From Salegentibacter tibetensis (GTDB lineage Bacteria > Bacteroidota > Bacteroidia > Flavobacteriales > Flavobacteriaceae), in contig NZ_JAIQZA010000007.1 in the NCBI RefSeq assembly GCF_020164485.1, positions 1 through 64,000 of the forward strand: 64,000 nt of DNA, given 5' to 3'. The translations under genes were made by a program, and so were the position numbers. Below the pieces are notes generated by a model. That model saw nothing but the letters and a program-made list of their open reading frames with translations, was not told the origin of the DNA and did no database searches. Within the stretch, counting starts at the first letter, position 1, and each line of letters starts with the position of its first letter. Shown piece after piece: positions 1 through 9,153 of the stretch.

Positions 1-174
1 GAATTTCTATTAGAGATTTTTGATGAAAATCTGAACTTAAGTCTGAATCGAAGTATGAATTTGTAAATTCTGAGTGTCTTTAGGGTACTTAAGTTCAGCT
101 CTCTTCTTTTAATTTAGCTTAATATAAATATATTAATACAAGTCTAAAGGAGTGGTCCCGATGTAATCGGGAGT

Positions 175-211
175 GTATCGAGAAGTGGTGAGGTCAGGCT
201 GTTCTCGATAC
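175..211 (+). terminator. Perfect 10 bp inverted repeat followed by a T run
   Basis: GTATCGAGAA (175-184) pairs with TTCTCGATAC (202-211) and is followed by GCTTTTTTT, which would work as a rho-independent terminator for plus-strand transcription entering the window. The same arms recur in longer repeats at 20887-21012 and 45313-45433, so it may simply be a copy of a dispersed palindrome. Confidence 0.4.
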
Positions 212-302
212 GCTTTTTTTCATTCTCATTTTAAAAAGCTATTCCTTGCAATTGAGAAAATTGTATGATTTCCCTTGAAGCTGTCTGAAAAATTCTTTAA
301 AT

Positions 303-712
303 CGTCATTCTGAGGTCTGAGATAAAAAGTTTTATCTAGCGGAGGGAAATGACGTTTCGAGCATGGCGAGTTTTAAACTCCGTGTGTGAGTGCAGCAAAT
401 CAGCAGCGTTAAAAATTTTTGAAAGCTTGTCCTGAGTGGAGTCGAAGGGCCCTGGAAAAAATTTAGCTGCTGATTTGCGATTTTTTCTGCCTCCGACGAC
501 CAAAAGGGAGAGGAAGGCAATTGCCAAAAAAACACCTCCACATAGGGCGCACTTTTTTGTTTCGTTTTAATTGTATCCGACGAACGGAGTGAGAGGAATA
601 CACACAAAAAATGAAAAAGGAAACTTCCAAACCAGGTAAATTTCTTTTTGAATTATAAAAACATAAAAAACAAACCTAAATATTTGGGTTTTAAAAATAC
701 GTCAATGGTAAC
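303..712 (-). repeat. Type A hairpin element, copy 1 (inverted)
   Basis: About 400 bp, homologous to the copies at 10551-10930, 12621-12942 and 17648-18002 but in the opposite orientation. In A orientation it starts at TACCATTGAC-like sequence (right end, near 710) and ends at a hairpin containing CTAGATAAAACTTTTTATCT (left end, near 303-353). Inside are several hairpins, including long arms built on GCAAATCAGCAGC / GCTGCTGATTTGC. It encodes no convincing protein. Confidence 0.8.
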
Positions 713-1062
713 CTGCCCGTCCGTTCAGGCGGGCTTGTTTCAGAATCTAAGATATTGGAAATTAGAGCATGTTAGAATCCCGAAGTAAATTCGGTATAAA
801 AGCTCCTCACCCTTTTTTCAATGGGAGCCCGCCTGAATGATGAAGTCGGGCAGGGTGGATTTTCGTTTGCAAAACGAAAAGACGGAGGGGTTCTTTTTTA
901 GTTAATTCGTTAATAGTTAATGGTTAATCGTTAATTAGTGATTTGACAAAAAGTATTATCACCCCGGGACAACTAAACATTTTGTAGCTTAAACTAAAAA
1001 CTGACAACCCATAACTGAGAACCGGGAACGGAGAACAAAAGATTACCCCGCTCCTGCCTCGC

Positions 1063-1438
1063 TACCATTGATAGAGGTAGATTTTATTATTTATTAGAGA
1101 GTAAAGAGTAGTTATATAATACTTAGTAGAAAATTCAAGCGGCCTATCGAAAATTGATGGTGAAATTTGAAGTGAGATGTCGTTTAAATTTTCTGCTGTT
1201 TGAGCGACACGTCTTTTCTCGTTACAAATATTTTCCCCGCGAGTTCAGAAAATTTAGACATCGAACGAAAAATTTAGATCCATTTTCGTAAGCCTAGATT
1301 TTTTGGTTCTTTTTCATCAATGGAAAAAGAACAGAACACCAATCTATTTCAGCCTCATTAATAATTCAGTAATATCATATTTATCTGTCATTTTCCTACG
1401 TTAGATATTTTTTTTTATCACTGGTCTCGTTATGATGG
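1063..1438 (+). repeat. Type B hairpin element, copy 1
   Basis: Starts with TACCATTGAT and ends with a CATTTTCCTACGTTAGAT...GGTCTCGTTATGA terminus, the same ends as the type A element. The interior differs: it forms one hairpin with arms of about 50 bp (left arm containing TCGAAAATTGAT and TAAATTTTCTG, right arm their complement) and a second with arms GTTCTTTTTC / GAAAAAGAAC. Other copies are at 10960-11330 (+) and 21048-21420 (-). Confidence 0.8.
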
Positions 1439-1466
1439 AAATAAGCCAGAACAAAAAATCTAACAA

Positions 1467-3872
1467 TTATGATTTTTTCCCCGTCATTCTATTCTTTATT
1501 CGCTGCCAGCGGGACTCCTTATCGACTCCGTAGCCATAACCATATCCATAAGAATAACCATATTTAGCCCCATAGGAGAATTTAGAATAATCGACATCAT
1601 TTAAAATAATAGCCGGACTTTTAATCTTTCCTTGCTGCTTGAGTTCTTTAGGAAAATCGAGCATTTTCTTATCGGTTAGATCGGCTCGCACTACATAAAG
1701 CGTGGTATCAGCCAACGGACTAATAAGTAAGGTATCGGTAACAATCATGGTAGGCGCCGTATCTACAAGAACATAATCATATATTTTAGAAGCATATTTT
1801 ATAAGCTGCTCCATACGATCGTTCATAAGTAACTCTGCAGGATTGGGAGGTATTGGCCCGGAGAGCACCATATCTATTTTTATACTACCACTTTGATCTT
1901 TAGAAATAATCTGGTCTTCTGTCACTTCAAAATCATACAGGTAGTCTGACAATCCCTTTTCCCCCGCATTAACATCGGCATACCTGTGTAATTTGGGGTT
2001 TCTAATATCCGCTCCAATTAAAAGAACTTTTTTTCCGGTACTCCCCAAAGTCCTGGCCATATTATAGGAAATAAAGGTTTTTCCCTCACCTTTAATGGTA
2101 GAGGTTATAAAGATAATTTCTCCCCTATCCATATCTTTATTTTGGATTAGATAAGCAAGGTTGGTTCTTAAAATCCTGAATGACTCAGCTAAGGGAGAGC
2201 GATCATTAAGTTCTATCTGTTCACTTTGGTCTCCGGTAATTTTTGGAACTTCTCCTATAAACGGTACATGCTTAGTTAAGCTCTGTAATTCTCCTTTATG
2301 GTGAACCTTGGTATCCATCATATTTTTGAGAAAAATAATGAGAATTGGGATAATTAAGCCTATGATAAATCCACCTACTAAAATCAACCAGGGTTTGGGG
2401 TCTACCGGCGCATTATTAGTAAAAGCAGCATCAATTACTCGGGCAACAGAAGCAGTAGCAGCAAAAGAAATTGCAGCTTCTTCCCTTCTTTGTAAAAGAA
2501 ATAAGTAGAGTTGTTCTTTGATTTCCTGCTGCCGCTGTATACTTCGCATTCCTTTCTCCAATCCGGGAAAGTTGCTAAACTGTCCTTGTGCTACATTTTC
2601 TCGCTGATTGAGTTCCCTTAATCGCACATTCAATGAACGCCTGGTACTTCCTATATTTTCATAAAGATTTTCTCGTAGACTATCAAGTTGTTCGGTTATG
2701 GTCTCTACAACAGGATTCTTTGCAGTTCCTGCCTTTAAGTAGATATTACGCTCCATAACAAGTGCATTATAGGAGTTTATTAAACCAGAAACACCACCTT
2801 CGTTTATTCCTACCTCAGGCAATAACTCATAATTCCCCTGATTTCTTAAAACTTCTTCAATAGACTCAAGAAGGGAAAGTTGTGTCTCAATATTGAAAAT
2901 TTCCTGCTCGGCAGCAGTAAATTTAGTTTGAAATTCCGAAGCTCCACTTCCTATATCCATTATTCGATTCTGTCGCTTAAAATCGGCAATCCCAACTTCT
3001 ACCGAATCTAATTCTGTGGTAATCATTTCAAGCCTATCCTGGATAAATTTAGTAGTATTTTCTGCAACCTCCTGTTTATCTTTAATCCCTTCTTCGTTAA
3101 AGCGTTCCATTAATTTGTTCAGGAAATCTTCAGATTTATCAGAAGATGCCTGAACTAAACTTAAGGCTAAAATATCCTTGGCCTGACCTTTTTGAGCAAT
3201 TTGTAATTTAGAAATATAATCGGCAGCTACAGATCTCAAAGCTTGTATTTTTATATTTACAGAACGAGTTCTTCTAAAAGTGCCTTCTTCTTCTCCTGAT
3301 TGAGGTAATATTGTAAACTCTAAATTCTCTATTTTTATTAACTCACCAATTTTATGATTCTCTGAATACCCACTGGTCTCCTCTTCCAGCTTAAAAGAAG
3401 TATCTGAAGTTGGAGTAACGATCAAATTTTTAGAAATGGAATTAACAATACTGTCAGGAGTAATAAATTCAATTAAAACAGGACTTGATTTATAAGCCTC
3501 AACGGTAATCACATTTCCTTCAATAAAATAGCTGATGTTATGATCTAATTCACCTACAACACTCTCTACCAGCTGTTTAGATTTTAGTTTTTCTATATGA
3601 TTTTGAATACCATCATCCCCCAGAGAAAAAATAGCTCCGCCACCGGAAGGGGTGGCGTTCATGGCATTTTGCTCCTGATCATCTACGATCATCATCGTAG
3701 CTTCGGTATTGTATTTAGGTATAGTATACCTATTATATAAATAGGCTAATAAACCGCCTATAAGAAAACCGAGCAAGATCCATTTCCAATAGGTTAGATA
3801 TTTAAAAATTTCTGCTTTTAAATCGAAAGTTGATTCTTCCTTTTCTTCAGTGAAGTCGTTTAATTCTTCCAT
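1467..3872 (-). CDS. wzc: Wzc-type tyrosine autokinase / polysaccharide chain-length determinant
   Basis: Controls polymer length and export of the exopolysaccharide as an inner-membrane tyrosine autokinase partnered with the Wza-like pore encoded directly upstream. The 801-residue protein has the expected order: first membrane helix near residues 30-48, a Wzz-type periplasmic region with long coiled-coil stretches, a second helix near 492-515, then a cytoplasmic BY-kinase domain. The P-loop is IKGEGKTFIS (about 590-600), Walker A' is LLIGADIRNP, and Walker B is YVLVDTAPT (about 697-705). The C-terminus carries eight tyrosines in a YGYSYGYGYGYG-like cluster, the usual autophosphorylation tail. 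Its ATG abuts the stop of the wza-like gene, so the two are co-transcribed and probably translationally coupled. No Wzb-type phosphatase gene is visible in the window. Family assignment is secure; which polymer it serves is inferred from context. Confidence 0.95.
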   Translation of the reverse strand: MEELNDFTEEKEESTFDLKAEIFKYLTYWKWILLGFLIGGLLAYLYNRYTIPKYNTEATMMIVDDQEQNAMNATPSGGGAIFSLGDDGIQNHIEKLKSKQLVESVVGELDHNISYFIEGNVITVEAYKSSPVLIEFITPDSIVNSISKNLIVTPTSDTSFKLEEETSGYSENHKIGELIKIENLEFTILPQSGEEEGTFRRTRSVNIKIQALRSVAADYISKLQIAQKGQAKDILALSLVQASSDKSEDFLNKLMERFNEEGIKDKQEVAENTTKFIQDRLEMITTELDSVEVGIADFKRQNRIMDIGSGASEFQTKFTAAEQEIFNIETQLSLLESIEEVLRNQGNYELLPEVGINEGGVSGLINSYNALVMERNIYLKAGTAKNPVVETITEQLDSLRENLYENIGSTRRSLNVRLRELNQRENVAQGQFSNFPGLEKGMRSIQRQQEIKEQLYLFLLQRREEAAISFAATASVARVIDAAFTNNAPVDPKPWLILVGGFIIGLIIPILIIFLKNMMDTKVHHKGELQSLTKHVPFIGEVPKITGDQSEQIELNDRSPLAESFRILRTNLAYLIQNKDMDRGEIIFITSTIKGEGKTFISYNMARTLGSTGKKVLLIGADIRNPKLHRYADVNAGEKGLSDYLYDFEVTEDQIISKDQSGSIKIDMVLSGPIPPNPAELLMNDRMEQLIKYASKIYDYVLVDTAPTMIVTDTLLISPLADTTLYVVRADLTDKKMLDFPKELKQQGKIKSPAIILNDVDYSKFSYGAKYGYSYGYGYGYGVDKESRWQRIKNRMTGKKS

Positions 3873-4661
3873 TTAAAGGCTATTAATTAAAAAATAAAGA
3901 CTAATTATTGTGGTGCCTACTGAAATTATCCCCTGGTAACTGCTAAAAAATCCAGCTGACTTAACCGTTCTATAGGTGGGCTCTACATACACTAAATCAT
4001 TTTGTTTTAAATAGTAGAACGGACTTTCAAAAAGATCAGATTCAGTCATATCAATATAGCCTATAGTTTTGACTCCATTTACCTCTCTTATTATTTTAAT
4101 ATTCTCACGCCTACCATTATAGGTTATATCGCCACTCATTGCTAATAGTTCTGGCATAGTAATTCGTTCATCGGTAATCTGCAATCTCCCCGGGGAGCCT
4201 ACTTCTCCTAAAACAGTAACACTAAAATTAACAATCCTCACATCTACTACAGGGTCTTTAACATACTCCCTAATTTTTAACTGCAGCATTTCCTGAATTT
4301 CTGTACGTGAAAGACCTGTAACCTCTATTGTACCTAATACCGGAAATTGAATAGCTCCATTAGATCCCACCAAATACCCCGTTAAAGAAAGATTTTGACC
4401 ACCACCGCCTATATTACCTCCTCCCTGCCTCATCATTGGGTGTTGGAAAGGAGCCACGATTTCTTCATTTATTGAAGAGGAAGAAACCGTAATTCGCAAA
4501 ACGTCGTTTTTTTGAATCACGGGTTCATAATCCAAAAGGTTTTCCTGGCCTTCAAGATTTTCTGATCCATCAAAATATACCACCTGATCTTTGGTGGCAC
4601 AACTAGAAACTATAATAGCAGAAATAAGAAACAATCCCAGCTTCTTAATTGATTTTAACAT
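3873..4661 (-). CDS. wza: Wza-like polysaccharide export lipoprotein
   Basis: Outer-membrane polysaccharide export protein that should form the exit channel with the Wzc-type kinase. A lipoprotein signal is clear: basic MLKSIKKLG, a hydrophobic stretch and the lipobox VSSC. The mature part has a polysaccharide-export (PES) domain with the QKNDVLRITVSS entry motif, followed by SLBB-like segments (GSNGAIQFPVLGTIEVTGLSR, and the VLGEVGSPGRLQI turn) and a C-terminal hydrophobic helix. A GTG at 4679 would extend it by six residues and overlap the upstream gene by 8 bp; the ATG at 4661 gives a more typical signal peptide, so it is preferred. About 262 residues from that start is normal for Bacteroidota Wza-like proteins, which are shorter than E. 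coli Wza. It lies between the PglF-like gene and wzc. Confidence 0.92.
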   Translation of the reverse strand: MLKSIKKLGLFLISAIIVSSCATKDQVVYFDGSENLEGQENLLDYEPVIQKNDVLRITVSSSSINEEIVAPFQHPMMRQGGGNIGGGGQNLSLTGYLVGSNGAIQFPVLGTIEVTGLSRTEIQEMLQLKIREYVKDPVVDVRIVNFSVTVLGEVGSPGRLQITDERITMPELLAMSGDITYNGRRENIKIIREVNGVKTIGYIDMTESDLFESPFYYLKQNDLVYVEPTYRTVKSAGFFSSYQGIISVGTTIISLYFLINSL

Positions 4662-4671
4662 GTAGCTTTTT

Positions 4672-6648
4672 TTAATCACTTATTACTTCTTCTTTATTAT
4701 CCAGGCTTTCAAATAAAGAGTTGTTACTCTTAAATTCCGGGATAAGCATTTTTAGTTTCTTAACCATCTTATCGGCTTTTAATGAGTTAGCCGATTTAAT
4801 GATACTCTCAATTTTGTCGCTAATCATTTCATAATCCCTCACCACTTCCTGGCCTATCATTATTTTTTTATGATGGGTTGGAAGGGTTTTACATTCATCA
4901 TTCAGTAATTCCTCATAAAGCTTTTCGCCGGGTCTTAATCCGGTGATTCTTATTTTTATATTTTTATCTGGCTCATAACCGGCAAGTTTAATCATTTTTA
5001 TCGCCAAATCCATAATTTTTACCGGTTCTCCCATATCAAAAATAAAGATCTCTCCCCCTTTTCCCATAGCCCCGGCTTCCAGTACTAGCTGACAAGCCTC
5101 GGGAATTGTCATAAAATACCTAATGATATCAGGATGGGTTATAGTCACCGGGCCACCTTTTTCAATCTGCTTTTTAAATAACGGAACCACAGAGCCATTT
5201 GAGCCGAGCACATTTCCAAAACGGGTGGTGATAAATTTAGTAGTATTTGAATCGTCTTTGATACTTGAATGATAAAGTGACTGCACATACATTTCAGCAG
5301 CTCTTTTAGAAGCTCCCATGACATTACTTGGGTTTACCGCTTTATCAGTAGAGATCATTACAAAATGTGAAGCTTTATATTTTAAGGAAAGGTCGGCCAA
5401 ATTTTTTGTTCCCTGGATATTTACAAAAACAGCTTCATGAGGGTTTTCCTCCATTAGCGGTACGTGCTTATATGCAGCTGCGTGGTAAACCACATCAATT
5501 TGTTGGTTTTGGAACATCAGTTCTAAACGCTTAAAGTTTCCAACATCGCAGATTATAAACTTACATTTCAGCTTTGGAAATTTTGCGTTTACCTCAAGAC
5601 TAAGGCTATGTAAAGGCGTCTCAGCCTGATCGAGAATTATTAATTTCTTCGGATTATATTGTGCAACCTGCCTTACAATTTCACTTCCAATAGAACCTGC
5701 TCCCCCGGTTACCAAAATAGTTTTCCCGGTTAACTGCTCTATCTTATTTTCCGGATTAAGTCTTATGGGTTCCCGTTCTAAAAGATCTTCAATTTGAAGT
5801 GACTTCACTTTCTTCGCAATGGGTTGAGTATCTTCCCCCCAGGTAGAAACAATGGGTGCATTAAAGACCTTAATATTATTCTCAAGGCAATCTTTCACAA
5901 AATTGAATTTTTCTTCAGCAGAAAAATTATTTTCAGAAAGAATAATGGCTTCTGCATTTACCGATTCAACAGCCTTATGTATTTGAGCCGAATAATTTAT
6001 AACCGGCTTATCCAGTAACCTGATACTTTTGTTATGTCTCTCATTGGTTAAAAAACCAACTATCTTAAATCTTCTGGGAATTTCAATATCCAGGGCACCA
6101 GCAATGGAAATCGCGTTTTCATCGGCTCCAAGAATAACCGCATTTAAGATATCTTCATCCCTGCTTACTAACTTGAAATATTCATATATCTGCTTTACAC
6201 CTAGCCTAAATAGAAAAAGCAGAGAAAAAGAAATACATAAATTTATTAATAAGCCGCCTACCAAAAAGATCTTTTCTTTTATAACAAAATAGGTGATATA
6301 ATTGATAATCAATAAAGTGATAAATGCACTAATGGTGGCCAGTAATAGTTTTAGAGCATCTATATTAGAGGAATACCTGATAATCCCGGCATAAGTTTTA
6401 AATATATAGAAGTAAAAAGTATGCACCAATATTACAATAAATGCTTTATCATAAAAACTAAGTATAGTATAGTAATTTGGAGTAAGGTCTACAATAATTA
6501 GAACGGTAAACAATGTTGAAATAGCAACCAGAGAAAGATCTATCAAATATACAGCCCATCTGGGAAGATATTTTATATTCCTTAAATCCAGGGCGTTATC
6601 TGTACCCGAAAGTATGTTCCTTAATGCATTATTTACTTTATTTCCCAT
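4672..6648 (-). CDS. pglF: PglF/WbpM-like UDP-GlcNAc 4,6-dehydratase, membrane-bound
   Basis: Predicted to convert UDP-GlcNAc to the 4-keto-6-deoxy sugar, the first step to UDP-bacillosamine. The 658-residue protein has about four N-terminal membrane helices (first 150 residues), a CoA-binding-like Rossmann segment, then a catalytic SDR domain. The NAD-binding motif is TGGAGSIGSE (near residue 315). The active-site stretch NPSNVMGASKR (near 437-447) has Met where classical SDRs have Tyr, which is the hallmark of the FlaA1/WbpM/PglF group. Downstream genes encode PglE-, PglD- and PglC-like proteins, so bacillosamine rather than only a keto-sugar is the likely product. WbpM-type activity for another 6-deoxy sugar cannot be excluded. 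The 101 bp upstream contain the 13 bp palindrome CTCGATAATCGAG (6660-6672). Confidence 0.92.
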   Translation of the reverse strand: MGNKVNNALRNILSGTDNALDLRNIKYLPRWAVYLIDLSLVAISTLFTVLIIVDLTPNYYTILSFYDKAFIVILVHTFYFYIFKTYAGIIRYSSNIDALKLLLATISAFITLLIINYITYFVIKEKIFLVGGLLINLCISFSLLFLFRLGVKQIYEYFKLVSRDEDILNAVILGADENAISIAGALDIEIPRRFKIVGFLTNERHNKSIRLLDKPVINYSAQIHKAVESVNAEAIILSENNFSAEEKFNFVKDCLENNIKVFNAPIVSTWGEDTQPIAKKVKSLQIEDLLEREPIRLNPENKIEQLTGKTILVTGGAGSIGSEIVRQVAQYNPKKLIILDQAETPLHSLSLEVNAKFPKLKCKFIICDVGNFKRLELMFQNQQIDVVYHAAAYKHVPLMEENPHEAVFVNIQGTKNLADLSLKYKASHFVMISTDKAVNPSNVMGASKRAAEMYVQSLYHSSIKDDSNTTKFITTRFGNVLGSNGSVVPLFKKQIEKGGPVTITHPDIIRYFMTIPEACQLVLEAGAMGKGGEIFIFDMGEPVKIMDLAIKMIKLAGYEPDKNIKIRITGLRPGEKLYEELLNDECKTLPTHHKKIMIGQEVVRDYEMISDKIESIIKSANSLKADKMVKKLKMLIPEFKSNNSLFESLDNKEEVISD

Positions 6649-6749
6649 AATTCAATTTACTCGATAATCGAGATTTAATGATCCGAAGGCTGGCCTCGAA
6701 ATCAGGGTATATTCTTCACTAATGCCACGTAGGCTTGCCTCGAGGTAGT

Positions 6750-7904
6750 TTATTTCTCAAAACAGGATAAAATTCCCGTTTTAATACGGTTTTTTTCTTC
6801 CGGACTTAGATTAGAGCCTGAAGGTAAACAAAGTCCGTTTTCAAATAAGCGCTCTGCAACCCCATCTCCATAAAAAGGCGCATCTTTAAAAACCGGTTGC
6901 ATATGCATAGGCTTCCATAAAGGCCTGCTTTCAATATTTAATTTTTCAAGGTGTAAACGCAAAGCTTCGCGATTTATTCCCCCGGTCTTCTTTTCGTCCA
7001 GACTTATTACACTTAACCAATGATTGGAAAAATAATCCTCATTTGGTGCGCTATAAACCTTAACCCCCTCAATTTCAGAAAACAAATTTACATAAAAATC
7101 GTGCATTTGTCTTCTGGCGTTCACTCGGTTGTCAACTACTTCCATTTGTCCCCGGCCTATTCCTGCGGAAATATTACTCAATCGGTAATTATAACCTATT
7201 TCACTATGCTGATAGTGAGCTGCTGCATCTCTTGCCTGGGTTGCTAAAAACACTGCCTTTTCTTTAGCAGCTTGAGATTTGGTAACTAAAGCCCCACCGC
7301 CGGAAGTTGTAATAATCTTATTGCCATTAAATGAAAGTATCGCATACTCGGCAAAAGTACCGCATTTTTCACCCTTGTAGGTACTCCCTAAAGCTTCAGC
7401 AGCATCTTCTACCACGGGAATTTCAAACTCCCGGGCTATTCGATTGATTTCATCTACATTGTACGGCATCCCGTATAAATGTACGGCAATTATTGCTTTT
7501 GGTTTTTTTCCTTTTGAAACTCTGTCTTCAATAGCCTTTCTAAGCTGATCTGGACAAAGATTTAAAGTGTCCTCTTCACTGTCAATAAAAACCGGTGTGG
7601 CACCTAAATAAGCTATGGGGTTTGCTGAAGCAGCAAAGGTCATACTTTGGCAAAGCACTTCGTCTCCCGTGTTAACCCCCAGCATTATCAAAGCCAAATG
7701 CAAAGCGGCTGTTCCTGAACTTAATGCAGCGACAGCCCCCTCCCGGGATGAATCAGAAAATAGATATTTTCTTATATCTTCCTCAAAGCCATTTACGTTG
7801 GGGCCTAATGGTGCAACCCAATTTTCTTTAAAAGCTTCGTTGACGAATTTTTGCTCATTTCCGCCCATGTGGGGAGATGATAACCAAATTTTATCTTTAT
7901 TCAT
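6750..7904 (-). CDS. pglE: PglE-like UDP-4-keto-sugar aminotransferase (DegT/DnrJ/EryC1 family)
   Basis: A PLP-dependent aminotransferase of 384 residues expected to aminate C4 of the UDP-4-keto-6-deoxy-GlcNAc made by the PglF-like enzyme. Family features are visible: the start KIWLSSPHMGGNEQKFV typical of PglE-type enzymes, the substrate and cofactor region ALSSGTAALHLAL, the Asp of VVEDAAEALGS that contacts the PLP ring nitrogen, and the Schiff-base lysine in SFNGNKIITTSGGG. It overlaps the PglD-like gene by 8 bp, so they are coupled. Two other DegT enzymes in the window (35472-36686 and 52237-53319) belong to the nonulosonate and dTDP-sugar pathways. Substrate is inferred from neighbours and from the family. 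Confidence 0.9.
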   Translation of the reverse strand: MNKDKIWLSSPHMGGNEQKFVNEAFKENWVAPLGPNVNGFEEDIRKYLFSDSSREGAVAALSSGTAALHLALIMLGVNTGDEVLCQSMTFAASANPIAYLGATPVFIDSEEDTLNLCPDQLRKAIEDRVSKGKKPKAIIAVHLYGMPYNVDEINRIAREFEIPVVEDAAEALGSTYKGEKCGTFAEYAILSFNGNKIITTSGGGALVTKSQAAKEKAVFLATQARDAAAHYQHSEIGYNYRLSNISAGIGRGQMEVVDNRVNARRQMHDFYVNLFSEIEGVKVYSAPNEDYFSNHWLSVISLDEKKTGGINREALRLHLEKLNIESRPLWKPMHMQPVFKDAPFYGDGVAERLFENGLCLPSGSNLSPEEKNRIKTGILSCFEK

Positions 7905-8499
7905 TTAAGTATTTTATAATTTTTCCAGGATTACCAACCACTACGGCAAAATTCGGAATATCTTCAATTATTACGGCACCTGCACCAATGGAGGCCCATT
8001 TCCCAATCTTAACCCCTGGGATTACTGTAGCACCGGCACCAATCTGTGTACCTTCCGCAACACTAACATTTCCTGTGAGTACCGCATTTGGAGCTATATG
8101 TACAAAATCTTCCAGGAAAACGTCGTGCTCAACAATTGCACCAGAATTTATAATACAGTGTTTTGCAATTTTAGATCCCGCGTTAATTATCGCTCCCGGC
8201 ATTATAATAGTACCGGCTTCAAGTTTAATATCATCTGAAATTATTGCTGAAGAATGACTTATTGCTTCTCCTATCACACCGGTAAACCTACGGGCAACTT
8301 GTTTTCTTATTACATTATTTCCGATAGCTAAAATTGAAGGAGTTTTCAGTTGCTCCTCATGCGGTGCATGCGTTACTTTAAAGCCAAGGAATTCTTCAAG
8401 TTTAACATTATCATCAAAAATTGATTCTACTTGAATATTCCTGCTTTTTAGAATATCAAAAACAACCTTTCCGTGACCGCTAGCTCCGTAAATATTCAT
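7897..8499 (-). CDS. pglD: PglD-like UDP-4-amino-sugar N-acetyltransferase
   Basis: A 200-residue hexapeptide-repeat acetyltransferase of the NeuD/PglD group that should acetylate the 4-amino group to give UDP-diNAc-bacillosamine. The N-terminal third is the small Rossmann-like domain (GASGHGKVVFDIL) that binds the UDP-sugar. The remainder is a left-handed beta-helix with repeats such as AGTIIMPGAIINAG and GTQIGAGATVIPGVKIG. The probable catalytic histidine is in GAIVEHDVF. It sits between pglE (8 bp overlap) and pglC (2 bp gap). A second, more divergent member of this fold is encoded at 14167-14826. Confidence 0.9.
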   Translation of the reverse strand: MNIYGASGHGKVVFDILKSRNIQVESIFDDNVKLEEFLGFKVTHAPHEEQLKTPSILAIGNNVIRKQVARRFTGVIGEAISHSSAIISDDIKLEAGTIIMPGAIINAGSKIAKHCIINSGAIVEHDVFLEDFVHIAPNAVLTGNVSVAEGTQIGAGATVIPGVKIGKWASIGAGAVIIEDIPNFAVVVGNPGKIIKYLNE

Positions 8500-8501
8500 T
8501 C

Positions 8502-9107
8502 TTAATTTTTTCCGTTAAAAGCTTCAGTAGTCGCCATATTTGCGGTATTTATTCCTTCAGAAATCAAAACCTTTTTGATTGTTTTAAAAATAATACTTAA
8601 ATCCAATCCGAAGGATAAATTCTCTACATACCAAACATCAAATTCAAATTTTTTAGTCCAGCTAATCGCATTTCTACCATTAACCTGTGCCCAACCGGTT
8701 ATTCCCGGTTTTACCTCGTGCCGCTTTCGTTGTCTATCAGAATACAAAGGCAAATATTGAGGCAATAGTGGCCGTGGTCCAATTAAACTCATATCTCCTT
8801 TTAAAACATTTATTAGCTGCGGAATCTCATCTATAGATGTTTTTCTTACAAATTTACCTATTGCGGTTAATCTTTTTTCGTCAGGGAGCAAATTTCCATT
8901 TTCATCCTTTTCATCTGTCATTGTTTTGAACTTGATAATATTGAAAATACGTTCGTCTTTCCCCGGTCTTTTCTGGAAGAAAAAGGGTTTTCCGCGATTC
9001 GCCAAAGCTAATAAAACTGTGATTGGAATTAATAACGGACTTAGTACTAATAATGCCGTAAAAGCAATAAAAAAATCCAGGAAATTTTTAAAAAAGTGCT
9101 TATACAT
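8502..9107 (-). CDS. pglC: PglC-like monotopic phosphosugar transferase (priming transferase)
   Basis: Starts glycan assembly by moving a phospho-sugar from the UDP-sugar to undecaprenyl phosphate. At 201 residues it is the minimal PglC form, without the extra membrane domains of WcaJ or WbaP. A re-entrant membrane helix with the SPLL helix-break (VLSPLLIPI) is followed by the conserved core: KFKTMT, the catalytic Asp-Glu pair in [24 protein letters not shown] and [13 protein letters not shown]. Given PglF, PglE and PglD encoded next to it, diNAc-bacillosamine-1-phosphate is the probable substrate. It is the only priming transferase recognised in the window. Confidence 0.93.
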   Translation of the reverse strand: MYKHFFKNFLDFFIAFTALLVLSPLLIPITVLLALANRGKPFFFQKRPGKDERIFNIIKFKTMTDEKDENGNLLPDEKRLTAIGKFVRKTSIDEIPQLINVLKGDMSLIGPRPLLPQYLPLYSDRQRKRHEVKPGITGWAQVNGRNAISWTKKFEFDVWYVENLSFGLDLSIIFKTIKKVLISEGINTANMATTEAFNGKN

Positions 9108-9153
9108 AAAAGTGATTTGGGGATTTTTTTATGCTAAATTTGTTTGTACAAAA

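Larger units (their letters stand above)
1..1466. repeat. Gene-free, repeat-filled region downstream of the wzc-like gene
   Basis: No gene is supported here. In order it holds a terminator-like inverted repeat (175-211), a type A hairpin element in minus orientation (303-712), a GC-rich palindromic repeat around 708-735, a short repeat with a TTTTCGTTT/AAACGAAAA hairpin near 798-895, an AAC-rich degenerate tract (970-1040), and a type B hairpin element (1063-1438). Open frames inside the A element on both strands follow the repeat and recur with it elsewhere, so they are not called as genes. Confidence 0.75.

Noticed and set aside
332-607. Open frames on both strands inside a type A element, and the similar one at 10654-10977
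   Set aside because: They follow the repeat, change length with repeat indels, lack promoters, and their predicted residues come from hairpin arms. They are best read as by-products of the repeat.
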